From contig DEBR01000002.1 of NCBI GenBank assembly GCA_002348615.1, forward strand, positions 121,441-185,440: a stretch of DNA of 64,000 nucleotides, written 5' to 3'. The position numbers were made by a program, and so were the translations under genes. The DNA comes from Candidatus Saccharibacteria bacterium UBA2951 (GTDB lineage Bacteria; Patescibacteriota; Saccharimonadia; Saccharimonadales; Saccharimonadaceae). Below, one piece after another: positions 1 to 7,430 of the stretch. The stretch's first letter is position 1. Each line of letters starts with the position of its first letter. The notes beneath the pieces are model-generated. The model was not told the origin of the DNA and searched no databases. It saw only the letters and a program-made list of their open reading frames with translations.

Positions 1-20
1 GCTTCCCCGAAGCTTGCTAT

Positions 21-119
21 CCGAGCGAGGCAGGGTTTCAACTGCTTGCAGTTATAGCCTACAGGGGTTAATTACGCCATAACCGCTGAAACCAGCGGTT
101 GAAACCCGGCCTTACTCGG
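21..119. repeat. Imperfect long inverted repeat with nested hairpins
   Basis: The left arm (21-53) and right arm (81-119) are near reverse complements of each other; GGGTTTCAA (33-41) and TTGAAACCC (99-107) match perfectly. Each arm also folds alone: AACTGC-TT-GCAGTT on the left and AACCGCTG-AAAC-CAGCGGTT (81-100) on the right. It has the shape of a REP/BIME-type doublet or the structured 3' end of a transcript entering from the left. There is no clear U-run, so it is not a simple terminator. Confidence 0.55.
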
Positions 120-160
120 TTTTAATCTTATAGAAGGTTAAAACTCTCGTTTCGTTGGGT

Positions 161-166
161 TATAAT
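161..166 (+). promoter_or_regulatory. -10 box of the tRNA gene
   Basis: A perfect TATAAT lies 15 nt before the tRNA. No convincing -35 hexamer is visible at the expected spacing. It predicts a transcript starting near 173, shortly before the mature 5' end. Confidence 0.5.
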
Positions 167-181
167 GGCCAGAGTAGCCTC

Positions 182-257
182 GGGGGTGTAGCTCAGGGGT
201 TAGAGCAGCGGGCTCATAACCTGTTGGTCGATGGTTCGATCCCATCCACCCCCACCA
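182..257 (+). tRNA. tRNA with CAU anticodon (Met, or Ile2 with modified C34)
   Basis: A full cloverleaf can be drawn. The acceptor stem GGGGGTG pairs with CACCCCC (247-253), and ACCA is encoded at 254-257. The D stem is GCTC/GAGC. The anticodon loop CTCATAA carries CAT (215-217), and the T arm contains GGTTCGATCCC. The D stem has C11:G24, and the anticodon stem has a G:U at 29:41 rather than three G:C pairs, so this is an elongator-type tRNA and not the initiator. CAU is read by elongator tRNA-Met or, after lysidine modification, by tRNA-Ile2; the sequence does not settle which. The next gene converges and ends five bases after the CCA. Confidence 0.93.
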
Positions 258-262
258 GATTT

Positions 263-907
263 TTATTTGCTTGCGTATTCGGCAAGCTTTTTTCGTAAGA
301 AGCGACGGCGGGCCTGACGCAGGCGATCTTTTTCTGGAGTACCGTAGTAGCGATTACGATACGCATTCAGCATCATGGTCCTAGCGTCAAATTCGACTTC
401 TTCCTTGTCGCCGATACCGGCCTCTATGAGCTCTTTCGCATGATAGATATCGAGTGAGTCACGGTTCACCATACGGCGATGATTGCGACGGGCGCCTTCG
501 GCTACATTCGGAAGCTGCGGGCCGTAACGATCCAGTATTTCCGGGTGGGTACGGTGAGCGACCTCAAAGCCGCCTGGGACACCGCGTTTTTTGCCGCCGC
601 GCATGTTGGCACCGCTGACAAGATTCATGAGGTCAAGTTCATCTTGGTAGCGTTGCTCAAGCGTTACGTAAACGCCTGGGTCACGCATGCCTTCGTCAAT
701 GACCGACTGTTCGCGGGCGTGCTTGGCATCGGCCTGAAATTCATCCGAGTTTTCAATGTCACGCATACGACGGGCATGCGCTAGGTTATCCATGCCTTGA
801 ACGATTGATTCGTTCGCGACTGGAAGGTCCGTGTAATCCTCAACAGGAACGACATCGCCTTCGTCGTTGACGCCGAAGTTGTGAAACCGTTCATTGAGGT
901 GGTTCAT
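263..907 (-). CDS. Conserved-type hypothetical basic protein, 214 aa
   Basis: I do not recognise this protein. It is soluble and highly charged, with no signal peptide or membrane segment, and ends in an Arg/Lys-rich helix (about residues 185-212) that could contact nucleic acid or the ribosome. The ATG at 907 is favoured because a consensus promoter sits directly before it (TTGACA, 17 nt, TAATAT, then 6 nt to ATG), which implies a leaderless mRNA. The gene converges on the tRNA with almost no gap. The coding frame is clean and codon use is like its neighbours, so it is probably real although its function is unknown. Confidence 0.7.
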   Translation of the reverse strand: MNHLNERFHNFGVNDEGDVVPVEDYTDLPVANESIVQGMDNLAHARRMRDIENSDEFQADAKHAREQSVIDEGMRDPGVYVTLEQRYQDELDLMNLVSGANMRGGKKRGVPGGFEVAHRTHPEILDRYGPQLPNVAEGARRNHRRMVNRDSLDIYHAKELIEAGIGDKEEVEFDARTMMLNAYRNRYYGTPEKDRLRQARRRFLRKKLAEYASK

Positions 908-913
908 ACCTCA

Positions 914-942
914 ATATTAACATAAACAGTATAAATTGTCAA
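914..942 (-). promoter_or_regulatory. Consensus promoter for a leaderless mRNA
   Basis: On the minus strand, TTGACA (942-937) is followed by a 17-nt spacer and TAATAT (919-914), then six bases to the ATG at 907. Transcription should begin at or next to the start codon. Confidence 0.65.
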
Positions 943-2049
943 CTACTCCCAACGGAAGACGCGGAAGGCTACGATGTAGATAACGACCAGCCAAGCGGCC
1001 GTCAGCCCTAACTCGGGGCCGATTTCAAAGACTGTGCGACCTTCTGTTACCACGAAACGGATAGCATCGACTATGGGCGTGAGTGGCAATAAGCCGGATA
1101 TGCTCTGAAGCCAGTCAGGCATAAGGAACCTCGGGAAGAACGTCCCCGACAGGAACATCATTGGAAACGTAATGAGGTTGGCAAGTGGCGCCGCCTGGTT
1201 TTCGTTGCGCGCCCAACCGCCAATTGCCAGCCCGACACCGAACATGGTGGCAGTGCCCAACAGGACGATTACCAGCATAGTAAAGTAATCGCCGCGCATA
1301 TCAAGCTTGAAGACGCTGAGTGCGACAGCGAACATGAGTGCGACCGACAAGACACCGACGAACATCTGGCTCAGTACGTTGGCAGTAAAGTACTGCCAAA
1401 CCCGAAGCGTCGTGGTGTGGTAGCGCCGCAGGATTCCCTGCTGCTTCATGCGCGGGAATACCGACGTCGGCCCGAAGATACCAAGGCTTAAGATCGAAAA
1501 GCCCAACAGACCTGCGAAGGTGTAGTCAAACTGGTTCAGGCCCTGTTCTTTCGATACTGTCAGTTTGGCGGTAAAGGGCGTCGGCGCCTTGGTGATGTTT
1601 TGGTTGATTTGGTTAAAGACCGCGTCGAAGATAGATTTAAGAGTCGCCCCTGCCTGTTCAGAGTTCTGGTCGACTACCACTTCGGCCTGACCGCTTGGAA
1701 AGGCTTGGCTGTCCTTTGCCTCGCCGAATGATTCGGGAAGCTTGATAATGGCATCTATTTCGCCGCGTTTCATTTTTTCGGTCGCGTCGGCTTCAGTCGT
1801 GACGTCTTTGTTCACTTTTATAAGATCGTCTTTTTGTACGGTTTTCAAGAATTGTTTGGTAAATTCGTTGTCGGCCTTGTTTAGCAGCGCGACATTGAAT
1901 GACGGTCCGTCATTGCTACCGAAGATACCCCCGAAAACGAATAGGAAGATAAGGGGGAACACAAAGATGAAGAACAGCGCCGTCTTATCGCGGAACGAGC
2001 GTTTGATGTCAATAAGAGCGAAGACCAGAATTGAGCGTAGTTGTTTCAT
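943..2049 (-). CDS. ABC-2 type exporter permease
   Basis: This is the membrane subunit of an ABC exporter, 368 aa. One N-terminal membrane segment (about residues 20-42) is followed by a large extracytoplasmic region (about 45-170) and a C-terminal block of five hydrophobic helices; this is the ABC2_membrane layout of DrrB/YadH-like permeases for drugs, lipids or polysaccharides. The gene starts one base after the stop of the ATPase gene, so the two are cotranslated and form one transporter. The substrate cannot be read from the sequence. The leader before the operon resembles a ribosome-sensing attenuator, which would fit an antibiotic-type substrate, but that is inference. Confidence 0.88.
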   Translation of the reverse strand: MKQLRSILVFALIDIKRSFRDKTALFFIFVFPLIFLFVFGGIFGSNDGPSFNVALLNKADNEFTKQFLKTVQKDDLIKVNKDVTTEADATEKMKRGEIDAIIKLPESFGEAKDSQAFPSGQAEVVVDQNSEQAGATLKSIFDAVFNQINQNITKAPTPFTAKLTVSKEQGLNQFDYTFAGLLGFSILSLGIFGPTSVFPRMKQQGILRRYHTTTLRVWQYFTANVLSQMFVGVLSVALMFAVALSVFKLDMRGDYFTMLVIVLLGTATMFGVGLAIGGWARNENQAAPLANLITFPMMFLSGTFFPRFLMPDWLQSISGLLPLTPIVDAIRFVVTEGRTVFEIGPELGLTAAWLVVIYIVAFRVFRWE

Positions 2050-2050
2050 G

Positions 2051-2806
2051 TTAGTCCCGTAGCGCCTTTCCAGTCAGATCGATAAAGACATCTTCGAGAT
2101 TAGCCTGTTCGACCACCTGCTCTTTTTTGAAGCCTTTTTTTAATAGGTTCTTTACCAGATTCTTCGGACTGTCGAGGGCGATAATCTTACCGCTGTCCAT
2201 GACAGCGATCCGGTCGCAGAGCAGCTCCGCTTCGTCCATGTAGTGAGTCGTAATGACGACCGTGACACCACGTTTTTTGATTTCGCGTACTAAGTCCCAT
2301 AGGTTGCGCCGTGCCTGCGGGTCCAGACCGGTCGTTGGTTCGTCTAAAAAGAAGACCTTTGGTTCGTGTACCAGCGCCGCGGCAATTGAGAAGCGTTGCC
2401 GTTGTCCGCCGGATAATTGCTCAACGTAGCTATTTGCCTTGTCTTCAAGTTCGACCGACGCCAGGTGTTTATGGGCATCGACTTTCAGGCCATACGCGGC
2501 CGCAAATAGCTGTAACAGCTCTGTCAGCTTGGTTTTGTCCTGGAAGCTTGGACTTTGCGGTTGCACACCGATTATCGCGCGAATATCATACGGCCGTTTG
2601 GCGACGTCAATGCCGGCAATCGTGGCGGTACCGCCGTCGATAGGACGAAGGGCTTCGAGCATCTCGAGCGTCGTCGTCTTGCCTGCTCCGTTCGGCCCCA
2701 AAATGCCGAATACTTCGCCCGGTTTGACGTCAAAGCTGACACCGTCGACAACTTTGCGGCCATCGTACGCTTTCGTCAGGCCTTTTACGGATACCATTGC
2801 TGTCAT
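2051..2806 (-). CDS. ABC exporter ATP-binding protein
   Basis: This cytoplasmic ATPase of 251 aa powers the permease encoded immediately downstream. Walker A GPNGAGKTT lies at about residues 38-45, the signature LSGGQ at 131-135, and Walker B VFFLDEP at 151-157, followed by the D-loop and an H-loop (VITTHYMDEAE). Sequence and operon order match the DrrA/CcmA-like family of drug and lipid exporters. The family is certain; the substrate is not. It is the first full gene after a 5' leader containing a short reading frame that runs through an intrinsic terminator (2858-2963), so expression may be attenuated. Confidence 0.93.
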   Translation of the reverse strand: MTAMVSVKGLTKAYDGRKVVDGVSFDVKPGEVFGILGPNGAGKTTTLEMLEALRPIDGGTATIAGIDVAKRPYDIRAIIGVQPQSPSFQDKTKLTELLQLFAAAYGLKVDAHKHLASVELEDKANSYVEQLSGGQRQRFSIAAALVHEPKVFFLDEPTTGLDPQARRNLWDLVREIKKRGVTVVITTHYMDEAELLCDRIAVMDSGKIIALDSPKNLVKNLLKKGFKKEQVVEQANLEDVFIDLTGKALRD

Positions 2807-2857
2807 TACTGCGTATTATACACCCGTCTCAGGGCAGCCTCCCAGCCAATTTAAAGG

Positions 2858-2932
2858 TTAGGGCAAACAAAAAAGCCCCGCCGAGAGGGAGGGGCTACTG
2901 CGGGCCACAACCCTCGTCGTACTGCGAGGCAT
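2858..2932 (-). CDS. Candidate 24-residue leader peptide of the ABC operon
   Basis: A 25-codon frame (MPRSTTRVV...LFCLP, then TAA) begins at an ATG preceded by AGGTG six bases upstream, which is a good Shine-Dalgarno site. Its 3' half runs straight through the terminator hairpin at 2874-2896, and its stop lies beyond the U-run. This is the arrangement expected of ribosome-mediated transcription attenuation: a ribosome stalled in or moving through the peptide would disrupt the terminator and let polymerase reach the exporter genes. A chance frame this short is possible; the correct SD spacing and the overlap with the hairpin raise its weight. Confidence 0.45.
   Translation of the reverse strand: MPRSTTRVVARSSPSLSAGLFCLP
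2866..2896 (-). terminator. Intrinsic terminator in the ABC operon leader (possible attenuator)
   Basis: On the minus strand AGCCCC (2896-2891) pairs with GGGGCT (2879-2874), followed by a run of six T and TTTG. It lies 60 nt before the ATPase start codon and downstream of a promoter on the same strand, so it interrupts the operon leader and does not end a visible gene. A second hairpin, CCTCG/CGAGG, lies just upstream at 2911-2929. Confidence 0.7.
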
Positions 2933-2957
2933 TTTTGGCACCTGTTTGTTTGATACT

Positions 2958-2987
2958 ACTGTAGCATTATTGCCGCTTATGTTTCAA
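2958..2987 (-). promoter_or_regulatory. Promoter of the ABC exporter leader
   Basis: TTGAAA (2987-2982), an 18-nt spacer and TACAGT (2963-2958) on the minus strand. Predicted transcription start is near 2951, giving a short 5' end before the leader peptide ATG. Confidence 0.5.
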
Positions 2988-3050
2988 TGGTAATTTTTAC
3001 CTATTGAAACACTGTTTGTTTTCAGAGGTTTTACGTGACTTTACCAAAGA

Positions 3051-3074
3051 AAAACCGCCCGGACGGGCGGTTTC
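3051..3074. terminator. Bidirectional intrinsic terminator
   Basis: A perfect stem AACCGCCC/GGGCGGTT with a GGAC loop. On the minus strand it is followed by TTTTTC and ends the 68-aa gene; on the plus strand by TTTCTTATT. Confidence 0.8.
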
Positions 3075-3090
3075 TTATTCATTTCAGATA

Positions 3091-3297
3091 CTATTTCTTT
3101 TTAGAAACAGTCAGGAAACCGTTGCGTGGGTTTTCCTTGACGACGCGGTCTGCTGGCAGGTCTACTGGAGTACCTTTAGCGTTCTTCTCTACTTTGGCGA
3201 AGAAGTAGATGGTTTGTGGCTTTCCACCGCGAAGGGTTACTTCGGTTTTGTGCAAGTAGTATGTGATGCCCTTCGAATTTGTGTGCTTGTAAGCCAT
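3091..3297 (-). CDS. Small conserved basic protein, 68 aa
   Basis: A small, very basic protein with the pattern K-x-x-Y-Y-L-H near the start, a central QTIYFFA, and a KENPRNG...KKK tail. From memory this matches a short uncharacterised family common in CPR bacteria and scattered elsewhere; no function is established to my knowledge. A purine-rich AGGAGG Shine-Dalgarno site precedes the ATG. The gene stands alone with its own terminator. Its size and charge would fit a nucleic-acid-associated or ribosome-associated role, but that is a guess. Confidence 0.75.
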   Translation of the reverse strand: MAYKHTNSKGITYYLHKTEVTLRGGKPQTIYFFAKVEKNAKGTPVDLPADRVVKENPRNGFLTVSKKK

Positions 3298-3365
3298 TGG
3301 TCTTATACCTCCTATTAGTTCTTACAAGAGTAAGCGTACGCCTAAGGGGTGGCCTCTGTCAACAC

Positions 3366-3992
3366 CTAAACACGCGCGTAGTGACGGTGGAGCAGTGCCC
3401 GGAGCAGCACCAGAGCGAGGAGACGCGCTACGATGACGATGCTCAGAAGTATACAGATAAGAAGGCTGAAGCCGGCGAAATCAGGTGACCACGAGGGACT
3501 TGAGAAGTCGTGCCGGTAGAGCGCCGGGTTCGGCAAGTTCGCTTTGTCCGGCTCGTTGGCACCGGCCGGATACTTGGCTAACTCACTCGCAAAGCACTGT
3601 ACGTATGCCTGCGAATACCCGCCGAACTGCGCCTTGCAGACCTTGTCGGCCTTTACATTGATATTCTCGCCGCCGTTCCTGGCGCTCGCCGCTTCAATGG
3701 CAGCCTGGGTGTCACGGCGATACTGGGACTCGAGGTATATGGTGCCGCTATCGGCATTCATATGTCCGGCCGTATAGCGCTGCAGGTCGAACAGACGGGC
3801 ACGGATGGTTTCTTGGTCCCCGGTCTTGTCGGCGCTGAACACGGCCGTGCGGCGTTCGATCATACCGATATTATTAAGACGCAGGAACGTGGCGGTGATC
3901 AGGGCGAACACCACCAATATGAGCACAAGCTGCCACGTCCGAACGCGTTGCAACCAGCCAATCCCGCGCCTGATGTTCCGTTTGTCTGCCAC
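3366..3992 (-). CDS. Hypothetical membrane protein with two TM helices
   Basis: 208 aa, not recognised. A basic N-terminus leads into a first membrane helix (about residues 20-40), an extracytoplasmic domain of about 120 residues with two cysteines (CKAQF and QCFAS) that may form a disulfide, and a second helix near residues 175-198 with a basic cytoplasmic tail. It is divergent from the Mur ligase gene. The topology suggests an envelope protein; nothing in the sequence shows a catalytic site. Confidence 0.65.
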   Translation of the reverse strand: MADKRNIRRGIGWLQRVRTWQLVLILVVFALITATFLRLNNIGMIERRTAVFSADKTGDQETIRARLFDLQRYTAGHMNADSGTIYLESQYRRDTQAAIEAASARNGGENINVKADKVCKAQFGGYSQAYVQCFASELAKYPAGANEPDKANLPNPALYRHDFSSPSWSPDFAGFSLLICILLSIVIVARLLALVLLRALLHRHYARV

Positions 3993-4049
3993 CTGCTTAA
4001 AGCGTTACCTCACCCTTTATAAACTGGTATCAGTATAGCATGAGCGTCT

Positions 4050-4078
4050 TTGGTTCTTTAGGGTTGATTCTATATACT
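4050..4078 (+). promoter_or_regulatory. Promoter giving leaderless murC mRNA
   Basis: TTGGTT (4050-4055), a 17-nt spacer and TATACT (4073-4078), with only six bases to the ATG at 4085. The start codon therefore coincides with the expected transcription start. Confidence 0.65.
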
Positions 4079-4084
4079 TACGGT

Positions 4085-5344
4085 ATGAACATCTTCTTCT
4101 CGGGCATCGGCGGCGTCGGGCTGGGCCCTTTGGCACAACTAGCCCATGACGCCGGCCATACCGTCAGCGGCAGCGACGCGGCTGCAAGTCTGACGACCGA
4201 GGCGCTTACCGACCAGGGCATTCCGGTCCATATCGGTCAGAATGACGGATATTTCGAGCAGTCGCACCAAAAACAGCCGATCGACCTGTTGGTCTACACG
4301 GCCGCTCTACCGCCGACTCATCCTGAACTTACGAAGGCGCATGAACTTGGCGTCAAAGCAGTCAAACGCGACGAACTGTTGGCGCAGATCATTCGGGAGA
4401 AAAACCTAAAGCTGGTCGCCGTCAGCGGCACCCACGGCAAGACCACCACGACAGGCATGCTGGTGTGGGCGTTCAAGCAACTGGGCATACCCGTCAGTTA
4501 TTCCATCGGGACGACCATCAGTTTTGGACCAAGCGGTCACTACGACCCGGCCAGCGAGTACTTCGTGTACGAATGCGATGAGTTCGACCGCAACTTCCTG
4601 CACTTTTCACCGGAACTCGCGCTTGTCACCTCGCTTGGGTACGACCATAGCGACACCTACCCAACCAAAGACGACTACCGTCAGGCTTTCAGCCGATTCC
4701 TGAAACAATCGGCGCACGGTATCGGTTGGCGGCATGACTTGAAGTTACTCCCGGACGTTTCAGCCGACACGTTATGGCAACTACAGGACGATGAGGTCGC
4801 GCCGGTCAAGCTGGCCGGCGAACATTACCGCATGAACGCGACCCTGGTCCTGAAGGCGCTGGAATACTTAGGCTTCGACTACGACACTTCGCTGTTAGAA
4901 TCATTTCCCGGCACCAACCGCCGTTTTGAAAAGCTTGCCGACAATCTATACAGCGACTATGGACACCACCCGACCGAGATTGCCGCCACCCTACAGATGG
5001 CCTGCGAATTATCCGACCGTGTCGTGCTGGTGTACCAACCACATCAGAACATTCGCCAATATGAAATAAAAGGTTTGTACCGTAACTGCTTCAAAGACGC
5101 GAAAAAGATTTATTGGCTCCCTACCTACCTTAGCCGTGAGAACCCCGACCTGGCCGTACTGACTCCACCGGAGCTGACCGCGGACATCAGCAATAAGGAA
5201 GACATCCGAATCGCCGACATGGACGACGAGCTCTGGACCATGCTCGAACTTCACCGCGCGAGCGGCGACCTTGTACTGGTCATGGGCGCCGGTTCGGTCG
5301 ACGGCTGGGTGAGGTCACGACTGCAAAAACAGTTGGCGGATTAA
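4085..5344 (+). CDS. murC: UDP-N-acetylmuramate--L-alanine ligase (MurC-type)
   Basis: A Mur ligase that joins L-alanine to UDP-MurNAc in peptidoglycan precursor synthesis in the cytoplasm. The N-terminal nucleotide-binding GIGGVGLGPLA (about residues 7-17), the ATP loop SGTHGKTTT (114-122), a central EFDRNFL/YDHSDT region and the C-terminal YGHHPTEI and YQPHQN motifs are characteristic. At 419 aa it is shorter than the E. coli enzyme (about 490). The start at 4085 is chosen over upstream codons because the conserved N-terminus begins there and a promoter sits directly in front. Mpl, a related recycling ligase, is a less likely alternative. Confidence 0.87.
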   Translation: MNIFFSGIGGVGLGPLAQLAHDAGHTVSGSDAAASLTTEALTDQGIPVHIGQNDGYFEQSHQKQPIDLLVYTAALPPTHPELTKAHELGVKAVKRDELLAQIIREKNLKLVAVSGTHGKTTTTGMLVWAFKQLGIPVSYSIGTTISFGPSGHYDPASEYFVYECDEFDRNFLHFSPELALVTSLGYDHSDTYPTKDDYRQAFSRFLKQSAHGIGWRHDLKLLPDVSADTLWQLQDDEVAPVKLAGEHYRMNATLVLKALEYLGFDYDTSLLESFPGTNRRFEKLADNLYSDYGHHPTEIAATLQMACELSDRVVLVYQPHQNIRQYEIKGLYRNCFKDAKKIYWLPTYLSRENPDLAVLTPPELTADISNKEDIRIADMDDELWTMLELHRASGDLVLVMGAGSVDGWVRSRLQKQLAD

Positions 5345-5347
5345 CGC

Positions 5348-5692
5348 CTAGCGGTTGTCACCACTTCCGCGCGTCTGGCCGCGTTCTTTGCGACTTAAGA
5401 CTTTGTCCAGGTTGGTCTGAGCTATCTCTTCAAGCGAGTAGCCGAGGTATATACCGACCGAATTGACGTACCACAGCACGTCACCAAGCTCTTTCATGAG
5501 CTCTTTCTTGTCTTCATCGGTGGCGATACCGTCTTTGTCGCGCAGGATCTTTTTGAACTTTTCGGCGACCTCGCCTGCTTCTCCGACCAGTCCAAAGACT
5601 TTTTCGAGCATGGCGTGTGAGTCGATCGGTTGACCATTCTTGTCGTAAAGATCGGTCGATATCGCCTGTGATGAGTAGTCTGAAATCTGCAT
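5348..5692 (-). CDS. MazG-like nucleotide pyrophosphohydrolase
   Basis: A small all-alpha NTP pyrophosphatase, 114 aa, probably cleaning up non-canonical or excess nucleotides. It shows the divalent-metal motif of the family: EAGEVAEK (residues 38-45) and KELGD (67-71), giving paired ExxE and ExxD acidic residues. The ATG at 5692 is chosen because GGAAGG precedes it by seven bases; the frame is open further upstream, but that stretch runs back into the transporter gene and looks non-coding. It is the distal gene after the EamA transporter, separated by 16 nt, and converges on murC. Confidence 0.83.
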   Translation of the reverse strand: MQISDYSSQAISTDLYDKNGQPIDSHAMLEKVFGLVGEAGEVAEKFKKILRDKDGIATDEDKKELMKELGDVLWYVNSVGIYLGYSLEEIAQTNLDKVLSRKERGQTRGSGDNR

Positions 5693-5708
5693 TATTTTTC
5701 CTTCCTTA

Positions 5709-6620
5709 TTAGTGCCGCATGCTGATGTGGTGCTTGGCATGTGGATGCTTATGATGTTCGACGATGTAGACGCCGAATAGGATGAGCACGCCGCCAAGGA
5801 CCATTTCGGGAGACAGCTTTTCGTTCAATACGAGGACCGGTATCAAGATGGCGACGAAGGTTTCAAGGTAGCCGAGCGCGCTCATGACGGCACCGCCGAC
5901 ATGTTCATACGACCAGACGTTCAGCGCCCTACCGATAAGCGCCACGACAATACCCGAATAGCCGACAGCCAACCAATACGGCACATCAGCCGGCGTGTCG
6001 GTCTTGTTGCCAAACAGCAGGAACAGAATCAGACTGACCACGACTGCGAACCAAGCGCTCGTACCGATGACCCCCGACATGGTAACCCCCCGTTCGTTAG
6101 CCCTGCGCATGAAAATGATGGCGATGGTATACGCGACACAGTTGGTCAGCGCCAGCGCCGTTGCCAAGGGGTAAAAGGCCGTGCCGTTCTGGCTTACGGC
6201 GATAGGTAGTATGACCAACGTCATCGCGCCGATCATGGCTAACGTTATGCCTGCGGCCATGCGGCGGTTGAAGGTTTCGTGGAATACTTTGGTTGAAAGC
6301 GCGATAAAGATGATCGGCGTAGCCAACGTGACGATTGACACGTAACTCGCCTGGCTATGCAGGATTGCCAGTGCGTATGCGATGAGGGCGATACTGAGCG
6401 CGATACTGGCGATGAGGACGTCTCGGCGGGCTTTTGCCGCGAGCAGTGCTTTTCGGCCACGCACCATGAACGGCAGACACACCAGCCCGATCAGAATAAA
6501 ACGGCACATCGTGAAATAGAACGGGTCGGCGTGCAGGACCGTACTACGGATGATCGTCGCATTCGGGGCAGCCAGCATGACGGCGACGAGCGCCACGATG
6601 AACCATTTGGAAACTTTCAT
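5709..6620 (-). CDS. EamA/DMT family transporter
   Basis: An integral membrane protein of 303 aa with about ten hydrophobic helices in two EamA repeats, as in RhaT/YdcZ-like drug/metabolite transporters. Likely exports or imports a small metabolite; the substrate is unknown. The C-terminus is His-rich (HHKHPHAKHH), which may bind a metal ion but could be incidental. The gene follows trmB by six bases. A minus-strand TACAAT lies eight bases before the ATG, so it may also have its own leaderless transcript. Confidence 0.88.
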   Translation of the reverse strand: MKVSKWFIVALVAVMLAAPNATIIRSTVLHADPFYFTMCRFILIGLVCLPFMVRGRKALLAAKARRDVLIASIALSIALIAYALAILHSQASYVSIVTLATPIIFIALSTKVFHETFNRRMAAGITLAMIGAMTLVILPIAVSQNGTAFYPLATALALTNCVAYTIAIIFMRRANERGVTMSGVIGTSAWFAVVVSLILFLLFGNKTDTPADVPYWLAVGYSGIVVALIGRALNVWSYEHVGGAVMSALGYLETFVAILIPVLVLNEKLSPEMVLGGVLILFGVYIVEHHKHPHAKHHISMRH

Positions 6621-6626
6621 TCAGTC

Positions 6627-7274
6627 TTATTGTACCATCGGGGTCGCTCGCACCAGGTTCATGCTGCGGCCTTCGTCCGTCCAGCGGGCCTCGTACGTCG
6701 TCATGATCTTGTAGTCGGACGCAAGGTCGCAGTCGTGCAGGTCGAACGTGAGCTCCTTGATATGCCACCGTTCATGCACGAGCTGTTCCAGGCTCCACAA
6801 AAAGAAATCGCGGGAGTCGTGTTTTAAGATGAATGAACCGTCATTCGTTAACAGGTCGCGGTAAATGTTTAGATATGTCGGGTGCGTCATGCGCCGGCCG
6901 CTGGAACGCTTTTTAGGATAAGGGTCAGGAAACGTCAGCCATATGGTTTTAACTGAATGAGCTTTAAAACAATCGACAAGTTGGTCGGCGCGAGCTCGTA
7001 AGAATCGAATATTCGTAAGCCCCCGCGCTTCGGCTTCGTAGGCGCCTTTTTGTAACCGGTCGGCCTTTACATCCACCGCTACGAATTGCATTTCAGGGTA
7101 ACGTTCGGCCAGCTCAACGCTGAACAAACCAGTGCCGGCTCCGACTTCTACTACACTGGCGGAAGTCTTTTCCCACTCGTTCAGTTCAAAACAAAGCGGC
7201 GAATTGGCGAACTTGGCGAACTTGTATTTTTTACGTCGACGAGTAATGACGAAATCATTCGGGTTAAGACTCAT
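6627..7274 (-). CDS. trmB: tRNA (guanine-N7)-methyltransferase
   Basis: Makes m7G46 in tRNA using S-adenosylmethionine. The class I methyltransferase SAM-binding motif VEVGAGTG is at residues 42-49, the family hallmark FPDPYPKKR at 115-123, and the C-terminal TTYEARW near 195-201. Length (215 aa) is typical. AAAGG lies nine bases before the ATG, so this gene has a normal leader. It is first in a short run trmB, EamA, mazG on the minus strand; these three show no obvious shared pathway. Confidence 0.94.
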   Translation of the reverse strand: MSLNPNDFVITRRRKKYKFAKFANSPLCFELNEWEKTSASVVEVGAGTGLFSVELAERYPEMQFVAVDVKADRLQKGAYEAEARGLTNIRFLRARADQLVDCFKAHSVKTIWLTFPDPYPKKRSSGRRMTHPTYLNIYRDLLTNDGSFILKHDSRDFFLWSLEQLVHERWHIKELTFDLHDCDLASDYKIMTTYEARWTDEGRSMNLVRATPMVQ

Positions 7275-7338
7275 TTCAATAACCTTTTCGTATGCGAAAA
7301 TTAATCTGACGAGGGCAGTCAGTTACTTCTTGTGAGGG

Positions 7339-7358
7339 AGCGTAGTTACTACTACGCT
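7339..7358. repeat. Perfect 8-bp hairpin in the trmB-tsaC gap
   Basis: AGCGTAGT-TACT-ACTACGCT. There is no U-run on either side, so it is not a classical terminator. The rest of the 156-nt gap holds the trmB 5' leader and nothing else I can identify. Confidence 0.35.
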
Positions 7359-7430
7359 GACGAATAAAAATGACTGAATGTGCCGGTTGATTAGTTTGTA
7401 GCAGAAAATGGGTGTTGAAATGAGTCTTAT

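Noticed and set aside
182..257. Initiator tRNA-fMet
   Set aside because: The D stem has C11:G24 and the anticodon stem lacks three consecutive G:C pairs, so it is an elongator-type CAU tRNA.
479..784. Plus-strand frame of about 100 codons
   Set aside because: It lies opposite the 214-aa gene, which has a consensus promoter and a natural protein sequence; this frame looks like its shadow.
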